Both the position numbers and the translations under genes were made by a program. The notes beneath the pieces are model-generated. The model had not been told where the DNA came from, searched no databases, and saw only the letters and a list, made by a program, of their open reading frames with translations. From positions 2,783,553 through 2,847,552 of the forward strand of contig OZ038327.1 in assembly GCA_964035795.1 (NCBI GenBank): a stretch of 64,000 bases of DNA. Reading direction: 5' to 3'. Positions 1 to 13,300 of this stretch are shown here, piece after piece (the first letter of the stretch is position 1; every line of letters starts with the position of its first letter). This DNA comes from Pterobdella sp. o SKG-2022 (taxonomy: Eukaryota; Annelida; Clitellata; Hirudinida; Piscicolidae).

Positions 1-803
1 TAGATACGTCTATTTGAAGCTACATTCAATAATTTTATCTGGTATTGTATTGTATTGGCATTCGATATTGTTGAAGCAAGTTTACTTTTATTTTTTGGTT
101 CAACTTCAAACAAGCAAAAAACCAGATTACCACAAAAAAAAGCATCTATCTAGGAAAGTATATATAAAAGCAAAAAACTAATATATTTACTTTTTAATCT
201 CAACATTTGCTTCTGAATAGGCAAAACACGCAAAAAAATAATAAAAATAACAAAAAAAAAAATTATATTAATTTTTCATGAGAACATAACTTGTGAACTG
301 CTTCACATCACTAACAGAACAACAAAATGGAAACATTGCTAACAATATTTTCTTTCATTTAGATGCAATTAAAAATGTTAGTGGAGAATCTACAGTTTAT
401 TTCCTTCATTCAGTTTTGTGCCTTTTGATTGAATTGCATTACGTTTTTGTTTTTTCTTATTTTTTTATTCAAAAATTTTTTTTTTGATTTTTAAAAATCC
501 AGTTTGAGTTATCATTAATAAATATTATATGATATATATGCTATTATTAACCATTATAGTTATAGATACACAGCAATAAAAGTTAAAAATCCATACAAAC
601 AACCATACAGATCATTTTAGGAAAATTCCACAGTTTTTCTGTAAACTCTCTCAGATTCTACGGCCATATTTTTAATCTTTTTGTTCTGATGTGTGTGATT
701 GTGTGTGCACTCATCTTCTGGAAAGTTCTATCGAAGCTCTCTGTTGTTGTTTTTATCTTTTCGTTTGTGTTTTTGCTTTTGCTTTTGAGTGGATCTGTGG
801 CAG
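1..803. other. AT-rich non-coding DNA, nothing recognised
   Basis: No exon, RNA gene or repeat could be supported. The only open frames are short and AT-driven. If the tentative exon at 804-1520 is real, this stretch is an upstream intron of the cotransporter gene. Confidence 0.4.
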
Positions 804-1520
<717 letters not shown>

Positions 1521-1967
1521 GTTTGGAAACTTTAATTTCTATTATTATTTTTATACTTGTAAAAAAAATATTTATACTTATAATCAACTTTTTATTATTA
1601 TTATTAGTTTCACTATTAATATTTTTATTAATTATTAAATTCTTTTTTTTCATTTTCGTTTTTTTTAATTTCCCCTTTATTAAATGGTCATTTGTTGAGA
1701 GCCCTCCATGTTAACTCGTCAAAGATGGTGGATTTTGAGCTTATTTTTTCACTATTTTATATTTTTAAATTAATTTTTAGATTTAAAAATTTTTCCCATT
1801 ATCATAGTTTTCATTAAGTATATTAATTTGTATAATTCATTGTACTTCGTTAGTTTCTATTGCTAACGTTCATTGGCTTATTAGAATTACTGATGCTGTA
1901 AGCATATAAAAGGGAATGTGGAAAGATATATTCATGAAGTTTGGTAGATGATGAATAGAGAGATAGG
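1521..1967. other. AT-rich non-coding DNA
   Basis: A-plus-T-rich sequence with no supported gene. It separates the tentative 804-1520 exon from the tetranucleotide array. Confidence 0.4.
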
Positions 1968-4331
1968 TAGGTTGGTAGGTAGGTAGGTAGGTAGGTAGGT
2001 AGGTAGGTAGGTAGGTAGGTAGGTAGGTAGGTAGGTAGGTAGGTAGGTAGGTAGGTAGGTAGGTAGGTAGGTAGGTAGGTAGGTAGGTAGGTAGGTAGGT
2101 AGGTAGGTAGGTAGGTAGGTAGGTAGGTAGGTAGGTAGGTAGGTAGGTAGGTAGGTAGGTAGGTAGGTAGGTAGGTAGGTAGGTAGGTAGGTAGGTAGGT
2201 AGGTAGGTAGGTAGGTAGGTAGGTAGGTAGGTAGGTAGGTAGGTAGGTAGGTAGGTAGGTAGGTAGGTAGGTAGGTAGGTAGGTAGGTAGGTAGGTAGGT
2301 AGGTAGGTAGGTAGGTAGGTAGGTAGGTAGGTAGGTAGGTAGGTAGGTAGGTAGGTAGGTAGGTAGGTAGGTAGGTAGGTAGGTAGGTAGGTAGGTAGGT
2401 AGGTAGGTAGGTAGGTAGGTAGGTAGGTAGGTAGGTAGGTAGGTAGGTAGGTAGGTAGGTAGGTAGGTAGGTAGGTAGGTAGGTAGGTAGGTAGGTAGGT
2501 AGGTAGGTAGGTAGGTAGGTAGGTAGGTAGGTAGGTAGGTAGGTAGGTAGGTAGGTAGGTAGGTAGGTAGGTAGGTAGGTAGGTAGGTAGGTAGGTAGGT
2601 AGGTAGGTAGGTAGGTAGGTAGGTAGGTAGGTAGGTAGGTAGGTAGGTAGGTAGGTAGGTAGGTAGGTAGGTAGGTAGGTAGGTAGGTAGGTAGGTAGGT
2701 AGGTAGGTAGGTAGGTAGGTAGGTAGGTAGGTAGGTAGGTAGGTAGGTAGGTAGGTAGGTAGGTAGGTAGGTAGGTAGGTAGGTAGGTAGGTAGGTAGGT
2801 AGGTAGGTAGGTAGGTAGGTAGGTAGGTAGGTAGGTAGGTAGGTAGGTAGGTAGGTAGGTAGGTAGGTAGGTAGGTAGGTAGGTAGGTAGGTAGGTAGGT
2901 AGGTAGGTAGGTAGGTAGGTAGGTAGGTAGGTAGGTAGGTAGGTAGGTAGGTAGGTAGGTAGGTAGGTAGGTAGGTAGGTAGGTAGGTAGGTAGGTAGGT
3001 AGGTAGGTAGGTAGGTAGGTAGGTAGGTAGGTAGGTAGGTAGGTAGGTAGGTAGGTAGGTAGGTAGGTAGGTAGGTAGGTAGGTAGGTAGGTAGGTAGGT
3101 AGGTAGGTAGGTAGGTAGGTAGGTAGGTAGGTAGGTAGGTAGGTAGGTAGGTAGGTAGGTAGGTAGGTAGGTAGGTAGGTAGGTAGGTAGGTAGGTAGGT
3201 AGGTAGGTAGGTAGGTAGGTAGGTAGGTAGGTAGGTAGGTAGGTAGGTAGGTAGGTAGGTAGGTAGGTAGGTAGGTAGGTAGGTAGGTAGGTAGGTAGGT
3301 AGGTAGGTAGGTAGGTAGGTAGGTAGGTAGGTAGGTAGGTAGGTAGGTAGGTAGGTAGGTAGGTAGGTAGGTAGGTAGGTAGGTAGGTAGGTAGGTAGGT
3401 AGGTAGGTAGGTAGGTAGGTAGGTAGGTAGGTAGGTAGGTAGGTAGGTAGGTAGGTAGGTAGGTAGGTAGGTAGGTAGGTAGGTAGGTAGGTAGGTAGGT
3501 AGGTAGGTAGGTAGGTAGGTAGGTAGGTAGGTAGGTAGGTAGGTAGGTAGGTAGGTAGGTAGGTAGGTAGGTAGGTAGGTAGGTAGGTAGGTAGGTAGGT
3601 AGGTAGGTAGGTAGGTAGGTAGGTAGGTAGGTAGGTAGGTAGGTAGGTAGGTAGGTAGGTAGGTAGGTAGGTAGGTAGGTAGGTAGGTAGGTAGGTAGGT
3701 AGGTAGGTAGGTAGGTAGGTAGGTAGGTAGGTAGGTAGGTAGGTAGGTAGGTAGGTAGGTAGGTAGGTAGGTAGGTAGGTAGGTAGGTAGGTAGGTAGGT
3801 AGGTAGGTAGGTAGGTAGGTAGGTAGGTAGGTAGGTAGGTAGGTAGGTAGGTAGGTAGGTAGGTAGGTAGGTAGGTAGGTAGGTAGGTAGGTAGGTAGGT
3901 AGGTAGGTAGGTAGGTAGGTAGGTAGGTAGGTAGGTAGGTAGGTAGGTAGGTAGGTAGGTAGGTAGGTAGGTAGGTAGGTAGGTAGGTAGGTAGGTAGGT
4001 AGGTAGGTAGGTAGGTAGGTAGGTAGGTAGGTAGGTAGGTAGGTAGGTAGGTAGGTAGGTAGGTAGGTAGGTAGGTAGGTAGGTAGGTAGGTAGGTAGGT
4101 AGGTAGGTAGGTAGGTAGGTAGGTAGGTAGGTAGGTAGGTAGGTAGGTAGGTAGGTAGGTAGGTAGGTAGGTAGGTAGGTAGGTAGGTAGGTAGGTAGGT
4201 AGGTAGGTAGGTAGGTAGGTAGGTAGGTAGGTAGGTAGGTAGGTAGGTAGGTAGGTAGGTAGGTAGGTAGGTAGGTAGGTAGGTAGGTAGGTAGGTAGGT
4301 AGGTAGGTAGGTAGGTAGGTAGGTAGGTAGA
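1968..4331. repeat. (GGTA)n tetranucleotide array, about 2.36 kb
   Basis: Roughly 590 tandem copies of GGTA with no interruption visible from about 1973 to 4331. It grades into GATA units at the 3' edge (4332-4380). The three long minus-strand open frames over it (repeats of Tyr-Leu-Pro-Thr) exist only because a 4-bp unit without a stop codon keeps all frames open on that strand. They are not genes. Confidence 0.99.
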
Positions 4332-4343
4332 TAGATAGATAGG

Positions 4344-4379
<36 letters not shown>

Positions 4380-4708
4380 AGAATGAATAAATAAATAAAT
4401 AAACACTTAAACATTCCAATATATAAGAAAGATGGAAAATGCCACGTAATGAAATAATAATAGAAACCTGAGACTAATGATGAGAAATCACAAAAAATAT
4501 AGAAATAACTGAGTTAAATCAAAAATGAATTCTCGTTTCATAATTTTGCAATTGAATCTGAACACAAAGAATTTTTTTCAAATTATCTATTCTTTCATCG
4601 ATTGGTTGATTGATTTGGTATTTATTTTCCATTTTTCAATAATATACTGAGAAAAATGGTATTCATAAACCTTATATTAATTTTACGCATCATCTTATCC
4701 AACGTAAG

Positions 4709-4777
4709 GTATGGGGTCAAAGGGCAACAGAGACCCTCATATCTTTCTTGTCGTTGTGTTTTTCTTGTGCTTCTCTG
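4709..4777 (+). CDS. Tentative KCC transmembrane exon
   Basis: A hydrophobic segment read in the frame RDPHIFLVVVFFLCFS ends at a consensus donor (TCTG|GTGAGT, phase 1). It lines up loosely with the KCC stretch containing SPWVIVIGSFFSTCG (helix before the conserved LTGAPR). The acceptor (CGTAAG before 4709) is weak and an alternative start inside the exon is possible. The phase fits the next candidate exon at 5864, giving a joined read of FSVLRHELPRKHQ. Small and divergent, so only moderately supported. Confidence 0.4.
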
Positions 4778-4809
4778 GTGAGTTATGCAGTTGAACTATG
4801 ATACGAACG

Positions 4810-5144
4810 ATGATGATAATGATGAGGAGAATGATAATGATGAGGAGAATGATAATGATGAGGAGAATGATAATGATGAGGAGAATGATAATGATGAGGA
4901 GAATGATAATGATGAGGAGAATGATAATGATGAGGAGAATGATAATGATGAGGAGAATGATAATGATGAGGAGAATGATAATGATGAGGAGAATGATAAT
5001 GATGAGGAGAATGATAATGATGAGGAGAATGATAATGATGAAGAGAATGATAATGATGAGGAGAATGATAATGATGAGGAGAATGATAATGATGAGGAGA
5101 ATGATAATGATGAGGAGAATGATAATGATGAGGAGAATGATAAT
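4810..5144. repeat. 18-bp tandem repeat, about 18 copies
   Basis: Unit GATGAGGAGAATGATAAT, nearly perfect (one G-to-A change near 5041). Because 18 is a multiple of 3 it gives an acidic Asn-Asp-Glu repeat on + and His-Tyr-His-Ser repeats on -. It lies in a presumed cotransporter intron. Confidence 0.97.
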
Positions 5145-5631
5145 GTCGATAAAAAATGAAGAAAAAAATACTTATAAAAACATCAACAACAAAAAAATCA
5201 ACAAAGAAATAAAACAGGGAAACTAGAAGCTCACAACAAGCGGACAACGAAGACGACAAGAGTTTTGAGAGCAGTTGTGACAACTGTCATAACTGTGTTG
5301 ATGTGGTGTATCCTTTTATTGTTGTTTTTATTATTTTTATTATTATTTTTATTGTTTCAATTATTATTATTGTTCTCATTACAATTGTTGTTTTTTTTTA
5401 ATTATTTTTAGTTGTTTTTGTTGTTATTATTTTTAATATCATTATTTTATTATTATTGTTTTTTAATGTATATATAGATTTATTTACCGCATTTCATTAC
5501 GTCATTGAAACTTTTTTAAGCCTCACCATAAATTCTCTAAATGTATTCCCTTTTAAACTTTTTTTTGGTTTTAAAATGCTTTTTTATTACTTTCTAATTT
5601 GACTTCTAAATTTTCCTTAAATTTTTTCTCA

Positions 5632-5840
5632 CATCACTATCATCATTACCATCATCACCACCATCACTACCGTACCCATCATCATCATCATCATTATCAT
5701 CATCATCCTCATCATCATCACCATCGACATCATCATCATCATCGTCATTATCATCATCATCACCATCATTATCACCATCTTCATCATCATCATTATCACC
5801 ATCATCATCACCCTCATCATCATCACCATCACCACCATCT
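5632..5840. repeat. Degenerate (CAT)n tract
   Basis: Imperfect CAT/CAC triplets; reads as poly-His on + and Asp/Met-rich on -. No sign of coding selection. Confidence 0.9.
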
Positions 5841-5863
5841 ATTTTTTTCTTCCTCCTTTTTAG

Positions 5864-5912
5864 TCTTGAGACACGAACTTCCAAGGAAACATCAAGTGTT
5901 AGCATCAAATCC
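5864..5912 (+). CDS. Probable KCC exon around the PR-x-x-Q helix (3' end uncertain)
   Basis: A pyrimidine-rich acceptor (CTCCTTTTTAG) is followed in phase 1 by LRHELPRKHQVLASN. The order PR-x-x-Q-x-x-A matches the conserved KCC/NKCC segment LTGAPRLLQAIAKDN. The phase-1 start fits the donor at 4777. No good donor follows directly, so the end is approximate; a GTGTTA donor inside (after 5895) is possible. The part of the family that should follow (PTWALLLT and the next helix) was not found before 7270. Confidence 0.45.
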
Positions 5913-6654
5913 TTCTTTTTTTTTCTTTATGATTATCCACCATTGTTATTATCATTGTTTTTATTAATTTAGATTGATTTTGTTTTTTTCATTATTTTTT
6001 TTCCGTTTTTCATTTTTTTGTTCATTTTTTTTTTGTGAAAAGAAAGCTATCTTTTTTTTTGCATGTTTATTTTCCTTAATGATTTTTTGTTTCATTTTTT
6101 GTTCATTTTGTAAAAAAATTGTTTTTTTTTCAAATATTACATACAAAAATTTTTTATGAATAATCTTTTTTTGCCAAGTAAAATCGATATAAACAAAAAT
6201 GAATTTAAATAGTAAATTTTATAAGATGATGTTTTATTTGTTATAATAACTAAATAATAATTCCAACAAGAATATAAACAACAACAATAAAAATAAAGAA
6301 ACTGACAAAAATATTAATAATAATAAAAAGGGTTCTCAAATAATTTTCATCTTATACATAAAATACATACCATAACCTCATCACACGCACACACACAGTC
6401 ACAACAACACAACAATCATTTTCTTCCTTTTCATCCTCCTCTTCTTCCAATTATCTGTGTTTTTTAGAGGTTAGATAATAATTATCAAAAAAATAATTAA
6501 AAAAAAAAAAAATAATTATAAAACAAAAAATCATAATTGAAAAAAAAACAGTAAAAAACTATAAAAAATATTAGAAAAATAATAAAAATAATAAAAATAA
6601 TAAACATAATAAAAATAATATTTCAACAACACCTTCAGAGGCGGCAAAACTCAT

Positions 6655-6830
6655 TTTACTCGTGTCCACAGAACCATTGTTTTCAATTTTGGCGCCAGTT
6701 TTCGTGACGTCAAAAGAGTGTCGACCAATCAGAGCGATGTTGTGTTGTGTGGCGGGAATTGTGGTGACGTTGCTTTTAATAAGAAAAGTGGGAGTGTTGC
6801 TGATCTTTGTTGCTGTGTTAGGGAGAGGAG
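6655..6830. promoter_or_regulatory. Cluster of E2F, CRE and CCAAT-type sites
   Basis: A GC-richer island in AT-rich surroundings. It contains TTTTGGCGCC (E2F-like), TGACGTCA (perfect CRE palindrome), ACCAATCAG (CCAAT box), GGCGGGAA (inverted E2F site) and a second TGACG half site within about 110 bp. That combination is typical of cell-cycle promoters. It lies between cotransporter exons, so it could be an internal promoter or belong to a gene I do not recognise. Confidence 0.45.
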
Positions 6831-7269
6831 TTTAGGAGTTGCTATTTTTAGATATTTTTTGTGTAATTAGATGGTTATAATTACTATTATTCTTTTTATT
6901 ATGATTCACAAGAAATAAACCACTAAAAATAAATTTTAATTCAATTGTTGGAATTTTCCATTAACCGAAGCACGGCTTCTCTCCTACTTCCATGATTTTT
7001 TGTCTTATAATTAATAATAATAATTAGATAATTAGTTTTTCTTTTTAATATATTTGAATAAAATTATCATTGATCTATGAAAACGTTTAAAAATAATTAT
7101 ATATATTGATCTATAAAAAGATCATTAGTCATATTGACATAATAATTATGACCATCCATCAAGCTAATTACAAAAATAATTATAATCATTTTATTAATTA
7201 TAATTAACTATCAATAATCATAATTATATTTTTATTACTATATGACCATAATTATCCATTTATATGCAG

Positions 7270-7344
7270 ATCGAGTTCCCAAATCCATTTCTTCATTCAC
7301 TCTTATCATCTCTTGTATTCTTCCTTCCATTCGTGTTTCAAATG
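7270..7344 (+). CDS. KCC exon, transmembrane segment
   Basis: Acceptor TATATGCAG and consensus donor AAATG|GTGAGT; in phase 2, out phase 2. Reads [19 protein letters not shown] then CFK, joining the next exon as FKWPLSISG, comparable to FKYYHWALSFLG of KCCs. Directly followed by the 12-mer minisatellite. Confidence 0.6.
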
Positions 7345-10300
7345 GTGAGTAGGGGGGGTGTACGGAGAAATTAATGGATGAATGGATGTATGAATGGATG
7401 TATGAAAGAATGTATGAATGGATGTATGAATGAATGTGTGAATGGATGTATGAATGGATGTATGAATAGATGTATGAGTGGATGGATGAATGGATGTATG
7501 AATGGATGGATGAATGGATGTTTGAATGGATTTTTGAATGGACGGATGAATGGATGTATGAATGGATGGATGAATGGATGTTTGAATGGATGTTTGAATG
7601 GACGGATGAATGGATGTATGAATGGATGGATGAATGGATGGATGAATGTATGTTTGAATGGATGTTTGAATGGATGGATAAATGGATGTTTAAATGGATG
7701 GATGAATGGATGTATGAATGGATGGATAAATGGATGTTTAAATGGATGTATGAATGGATGGATGAATGGATGGATGAATGGATGTTTGAATGGATGTTTG
7801 AATGGACGGATGAATGGATGTATGAATGGATGGATGAATGTATGTTTGAATGGATGTTTGAATGGCTGGATAAATGGATGTTTAAATGGATGGATGAATG
7901 GATGTTTGAATGGATGGATGAATGGATGGATGAATGAATTTTTGAATGGATGGATGAATGGATGTATGAATTGATGTATGAATGGATGTATGAATGGATG
8001 TATGAATGGATGTATGAATGGATGTTTGAATGGATGTATGAATGGATGTTTGAATGGATGTATGAATGGATGTTTGAATGGATGTATGAATGGATGTATG
8101 AATGGATGTTTGAATGGATGTTTGAATGGATGTTTGAATGGACGGATGAATGGATGTATGAATGGATGGATGAATGTATGTTTGAATGGATGTTTGAATG
8201 GCTGGATAAATGGATGTTTAAATGGATGGATGAATGGATGTTTGAATGGATGGATGAATGGATGGATGAATGAATTTTTGAATGGATGGATTAATGGATG
8301 TATGAATGGATGTATGAATAGATGTATGAATGGATGTTTAAATAGATGGATAAATGGATGTTTGAATGGATGGATGAATGGATGGATGAATGAATTTTTG
8401 AATGGATGTATGAATGGATGTATGAATAGATGTATGAGTGGATGGATGAATGGATGTATGAATGGATGTATGAATGGATGGATGAATGGATGGATGAATG
8501 GATGGATGAATGGATGTTTGAATGGATGTTTGAATGGACGGATGAATGGATGTATAAATGGATGGATGAATGTATGTTTGAATGGATGTTTGAATGGCTG
8601 GATAAATGGATGTTTAAATGGATGGATGAATGGATGTTTGAATGGATGGATGAATGGATGGATGAATGAATTTTTGAATGGATGGATGAATGGATGTATG
8701 AATTGATGTATGAATGGATGTATGAATGGATGGATGAATGGATGTATGAATGGATGTATGAATGGATGTATGAATGGATGTTTGAATGGATGGATAAATG
8801 GATGTTTAAATGGATGGATGAATGGATGTATGAATGGATGTATGAATGGATGTATGAATGGATGTATGAATGGATGTATGAATAGATGTATGAGTGGATG
8901 GATGAATGGATGTATGAATGGATGGATGAATGGATGGATGAATGGATGTTTGAATGGATGTTTGAATGGACGGATGAATGGATGTATGAATGGATGGAAG
9001 AATGTATGTTTTAATGGATGTTTGAATGGCCGGATAAATGGATGTTTAAATGGATGGATGAATGGATGTTTGAATGGATGGATGAATGGATGGATGAATG
9101 AATTTTTGAATGGATGGATGAATGGATGTATGAATTGATGTATGAATGGATGTATGAATGGATGTATGAATGGATGTATGAATGGATGTTTGAATGGATG
9201 TATGAATGGATGTTTGAATGGATGTATGAATGGATGTTTGAATGGATGTATGAATGGATGTATGAATGGATGTTTGAATGGATGTTTGAATGGATGTTTG
9301 AATGGACGGATGAATGGATGTATGAATGGATGGATGAATGTATGTTTGAATGGATGTATGAATGGATGTATGAATGGATGTTTGAATGGCTGGATAAATG
9401 GATGTTTAAATGGATGGATGAATGGATGTTTGAATGGATGGATGAATGGATGGATGAATGAATTTTTGAATGGATGGATTAATGGATGTATGAATGGATG
9501 TATGAATAGATGTATGAATGGATGTTTAAATGGATTTATGAATGGATGTTTAAATGGATGGATGAATGGATGTTTGAATGGATGGATGAATGGATGGATG
9601 AATGAATTTTTGAATGGATGTATGAATGGATGTATGAATAGATGTATGAGTGGATGGATGAATGGATGTATGAATGGATGGATGAATGGATGTTTGAATG
9701 GATGTTTGAATGGACGGATGAATGGATGTATGAATGGATGGATGAATGTATGTTTGAATGGATGTTTGAATGGCTGGACAAATGTATGTTTAAAAGGATG
9801 GATGAATGGATGTTTGAATGGATGGATAAATGGATGGATGAATGAATTTTTGAATGGATGGATGAATGGATGTATGAATTGATGTATGAATGGATGTATG
9901 AATGGATGTTTGAATGGATGGATGAATGGATGGATGAATGAATTTTTGAATGGATGTATGAATGGATGTATGAATAGATGTATGAGTGGATGGATGAATG
10001 GATGTATGAATGGATGTATGAATGGATGGATGAATGGATGTTTGAATGGATATTTGAATGGACGGATGAATGGATGTATGAATGGATGGATGAATGTATG
10101 TTTGAATGGATGTTTGAATGGCTGGATAAATGTATGTTTAAATGGATGGATGAATGGATGTTTGAATGGATGGATGAATGGATGGATGAATGAATTTTTG
10201 AATGGATGGATGAATGGATGTATGAATTGATGTATGAATGGATGTATGAATGGATGTATGAATTGATGGATGAATGGATGTATGAATGGATGTATGAATG

Positions 10301-13300
10301 GATGTATGAATGGATGTATGAATGGATGTATGAATGGATGTATGAATGGATGTTTGAATGGATGTATGAATGGATGTATGAATTGATGGATGAATGGATG
10401 TATGAATGGATGTATGAATGGATGTTTGAATGGATGTTTGAATGGATGTTTGAATGGACGGATGAATGGATGTATGAATGGATGGATGAATGTGTGTTTG
10501 AATAGATGTTTGAATGGCTGGATAAATGGATGTTTAAATGGATGGATGAATGGATGTTTGAATGGATGGATGAATGGATGGATGAATGAATTTTTGAATG
10601 GATGTATGAATGGATGTATGAATGGATGTATGAATGGATGTTTGAATGGATTTATGAATGGATGTTTAAATGGATGGATGAATGGATGTTTGAATGGATG
10701 GATGAATGGATGGATGAATGAATTTTTGAATGGATGTATGAATGGATGTATGAATAGATGTATGATTGGATGGATGAATGGATGTATGAATGGATGGATG
10801 AATGGATGTTTGAATGGATGTTTGAATGGACGGATGAATGGATGTATGAATGGATGGATGAATGTATGTTTGAATGGATGTTTGAATGGCTGGATAAATG
10901 TATGTTTAAATGGATGGATGAATGGATGTTTGAATGGATGGATAAATGGATGGATGAATGAATTTTTGAATGGATGGATGAATGGATGTATGAATTGATG
11001 TATGAATGGATGTATGAATGGATGTATGAATTGATGGATGAATGGATGTATGAATGGATGTATGAATGGATGTATGAATGGATGTTTAAATGGATGGATG
11101 AATGGATGTTTGAATGGATGGATGAATGGATGGATGAATGAATTTTTGAATGGATGAATGGATGTATGAATTGATGTATGAATGGATGTATGAATGGATG
11201 TATGAATGGATGTTTGAATGGATGTATGAATGGATGTATGAATGGATGTATGAATGGATGTATGAATGGATGTATGAATGGATGTATGAATGGATGTTTG
11301 AATGGATGTATGAATGGATGTATGAATTGATGGATGAATGGATGTATGAATGGATGTATGAATGGATGTATGAATGGATGTTTGAATGGATGTATGAATG
11401 GATGTTTGAATGGATGGATGAATAGATGGATGTGTGAAAAGAACACTAAAAAATGAAGGGACGATAGAATGACAAAAACAGTCAAATTGCTTCAAAAAAA
11501 TTCTTCATGCGAGAAAAAATTTTCTTTTTTTTAAAAATAAGACCATGGGAAAACCTCAAAATATAAAATTTGTGTGCATATCTAAACTAGAGATCCAGAT
11601 TTCAATGCTTTGGATGATGATGAAAGGGTTTTGGAATGAAAAAATTTCGTTTGATAATATTTTTTTTTTTAATTTTTATAATTTTTTATTTTGATTTTTT
11701 TGATTGGTTTTATCAATTTTTACTTTTTTCATTAACAATTCTTGAATATGTTTGGTTATTTTTTATAATATTTTTGGATTGTCTCCAACCGTGAAACGCT
11801 ATTCGAGAAGCGAGATGTGTTTTCGGGATAGGAAAAACAAAAAAATCATTCAATATAACGATATTAAAATATTTATTAAAAAATTAATAATTTTGAATAA
11901 TAAAAATTTGAAAAAATGACAACAAAATTAATTTTGTACCCTATGAGAAAAAAATTAATACAAACTGAATAAAAATAGAAATGACGAATATTTTCTTTAT
12001 TTTTAAAAATGAAATAATAGAAATAATAAATATGACTTAAAAATAAAAATATTTTGTTTATTTTTGTTTTTTTATACTCATCTTGAAAAATGTGTTTGAG
12101 ATAGCCTTCTTTCAGAGTTTGAAGCCATAAAAAAGATATTAAAAAATGAGATATCTTAAAATAGGAATAAAAAAAAATTGAAAAAAGAAAAATAAAAACA
12201 TCAAAATGTAGCGCTATTAGCTATAAAAACATTTCAAGGGGAAAACGCGTGGAAAAATGACGATAAAAGATAAGTAAAAATTAAGTTTCGAAGATATATT
12301 AAATTATCATAAAATGATAATGATAAAAAAATAATAATAATAATAAAAATAATTAGAGAAAAAAAATTAAGTGCGTTGATAAAATAAAAATCGTTATTAT
12401 TATAAAAATAAAGTACTGAAAAAATATAATAAAATAATAATTAAATTATTGGATAACATGAATAAAAACATCAAAAACACACAAATAGAAAAAAATAATA
12501 AAAATAAAAAAAATAAAAACGGAAAATGAAATCATTAAGAATAACATAAAACCTTGAAGAACAATAACAATAACAAAAAAAGAAAAGACGTTAAAAAATG
12601 TCAGCATAACACGATATTTCCACAGGCCCCTGTCAATTTCAGGATCGATAGTTCCTCTCCTGATAATGATCTTCCACTGGACGTATGCCTGGATGTTTGT
12701 GTGTGTGTCTGTGTGTGTTTGCCTCTATATCCTTCTGAGGCGGTGAGTTAGGGTTTTGTGTATTTTTTTGTTTTCGTTTTTTGTTATTTTTCTTTTTATT
12801 GTATTTTCTTTCTTACTGTTGTTTTTTTTTGTTATTATTATTGTTATATATTTTTTTTAATTGTTATTATTGTTGTTATATTCATTTTTAAGTATTTAGT
12901 TTCATTTTTAAGTTTTAAGAGTGGATTTTTGTTTTAACGCGTTAGAGAATCTTTGAGTTGAGGTTTTTATATTTAAGATAATCATCAATTATACAAATAT
13001 ATTTCTATATAGCTTCAAAGTTTTAATTATATACAAAGTTCTATATATATTCAAAGTTTTATATATATAAAGTTCTATATATATTAGAAAATATAATCTT
13101 ATAGCTATTGTTCTTTATGTACAAAGATCAAAGATCATTCGAGAATTTATTTATAAAAAAACTAGTAAAATATGTATGTGTTCTTGCAGCTAAAACCCTG
13201 ATTTGATTCATAAAAATTATTTTTATTAAAGCCCAATTTTAAGAAAACATTCGGAATCATAGCCACGGGGTTCAAATCCCGGTTTGGGTAACGTCTTCAG

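Noticed and set aside
1850..4419. Three open frames of 824-854 codons on - (Tyr-Leu-Pro-Thr repeats)
   Set aside because: Pure translation of the (GGTA)n array; all three frames of that strand are open, flanks are unrelated low complexity.
4783..5283. His-Tyr-His-Ser (-) and Asn-Asp-Glu (+) repeat proteins
   Set aside because: Products of an 18-bp tandem repeat; no splice or homology support.
7371..11495. 1,374-codon frame on - and many + frames over the 12-mer array
   Set aside because: Unit length is a multiple of 3 without stops, so open frames are expected; no domain, and the array lies in an intron of a better-supported gene.
12554..12751. 65-codon ATG frame over the KCC exon at 12626
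   Set aside because: Wrong frame: the +1 frame gives a hydrophobic helix fitting KCC and agrees in phase with the upstream exon.
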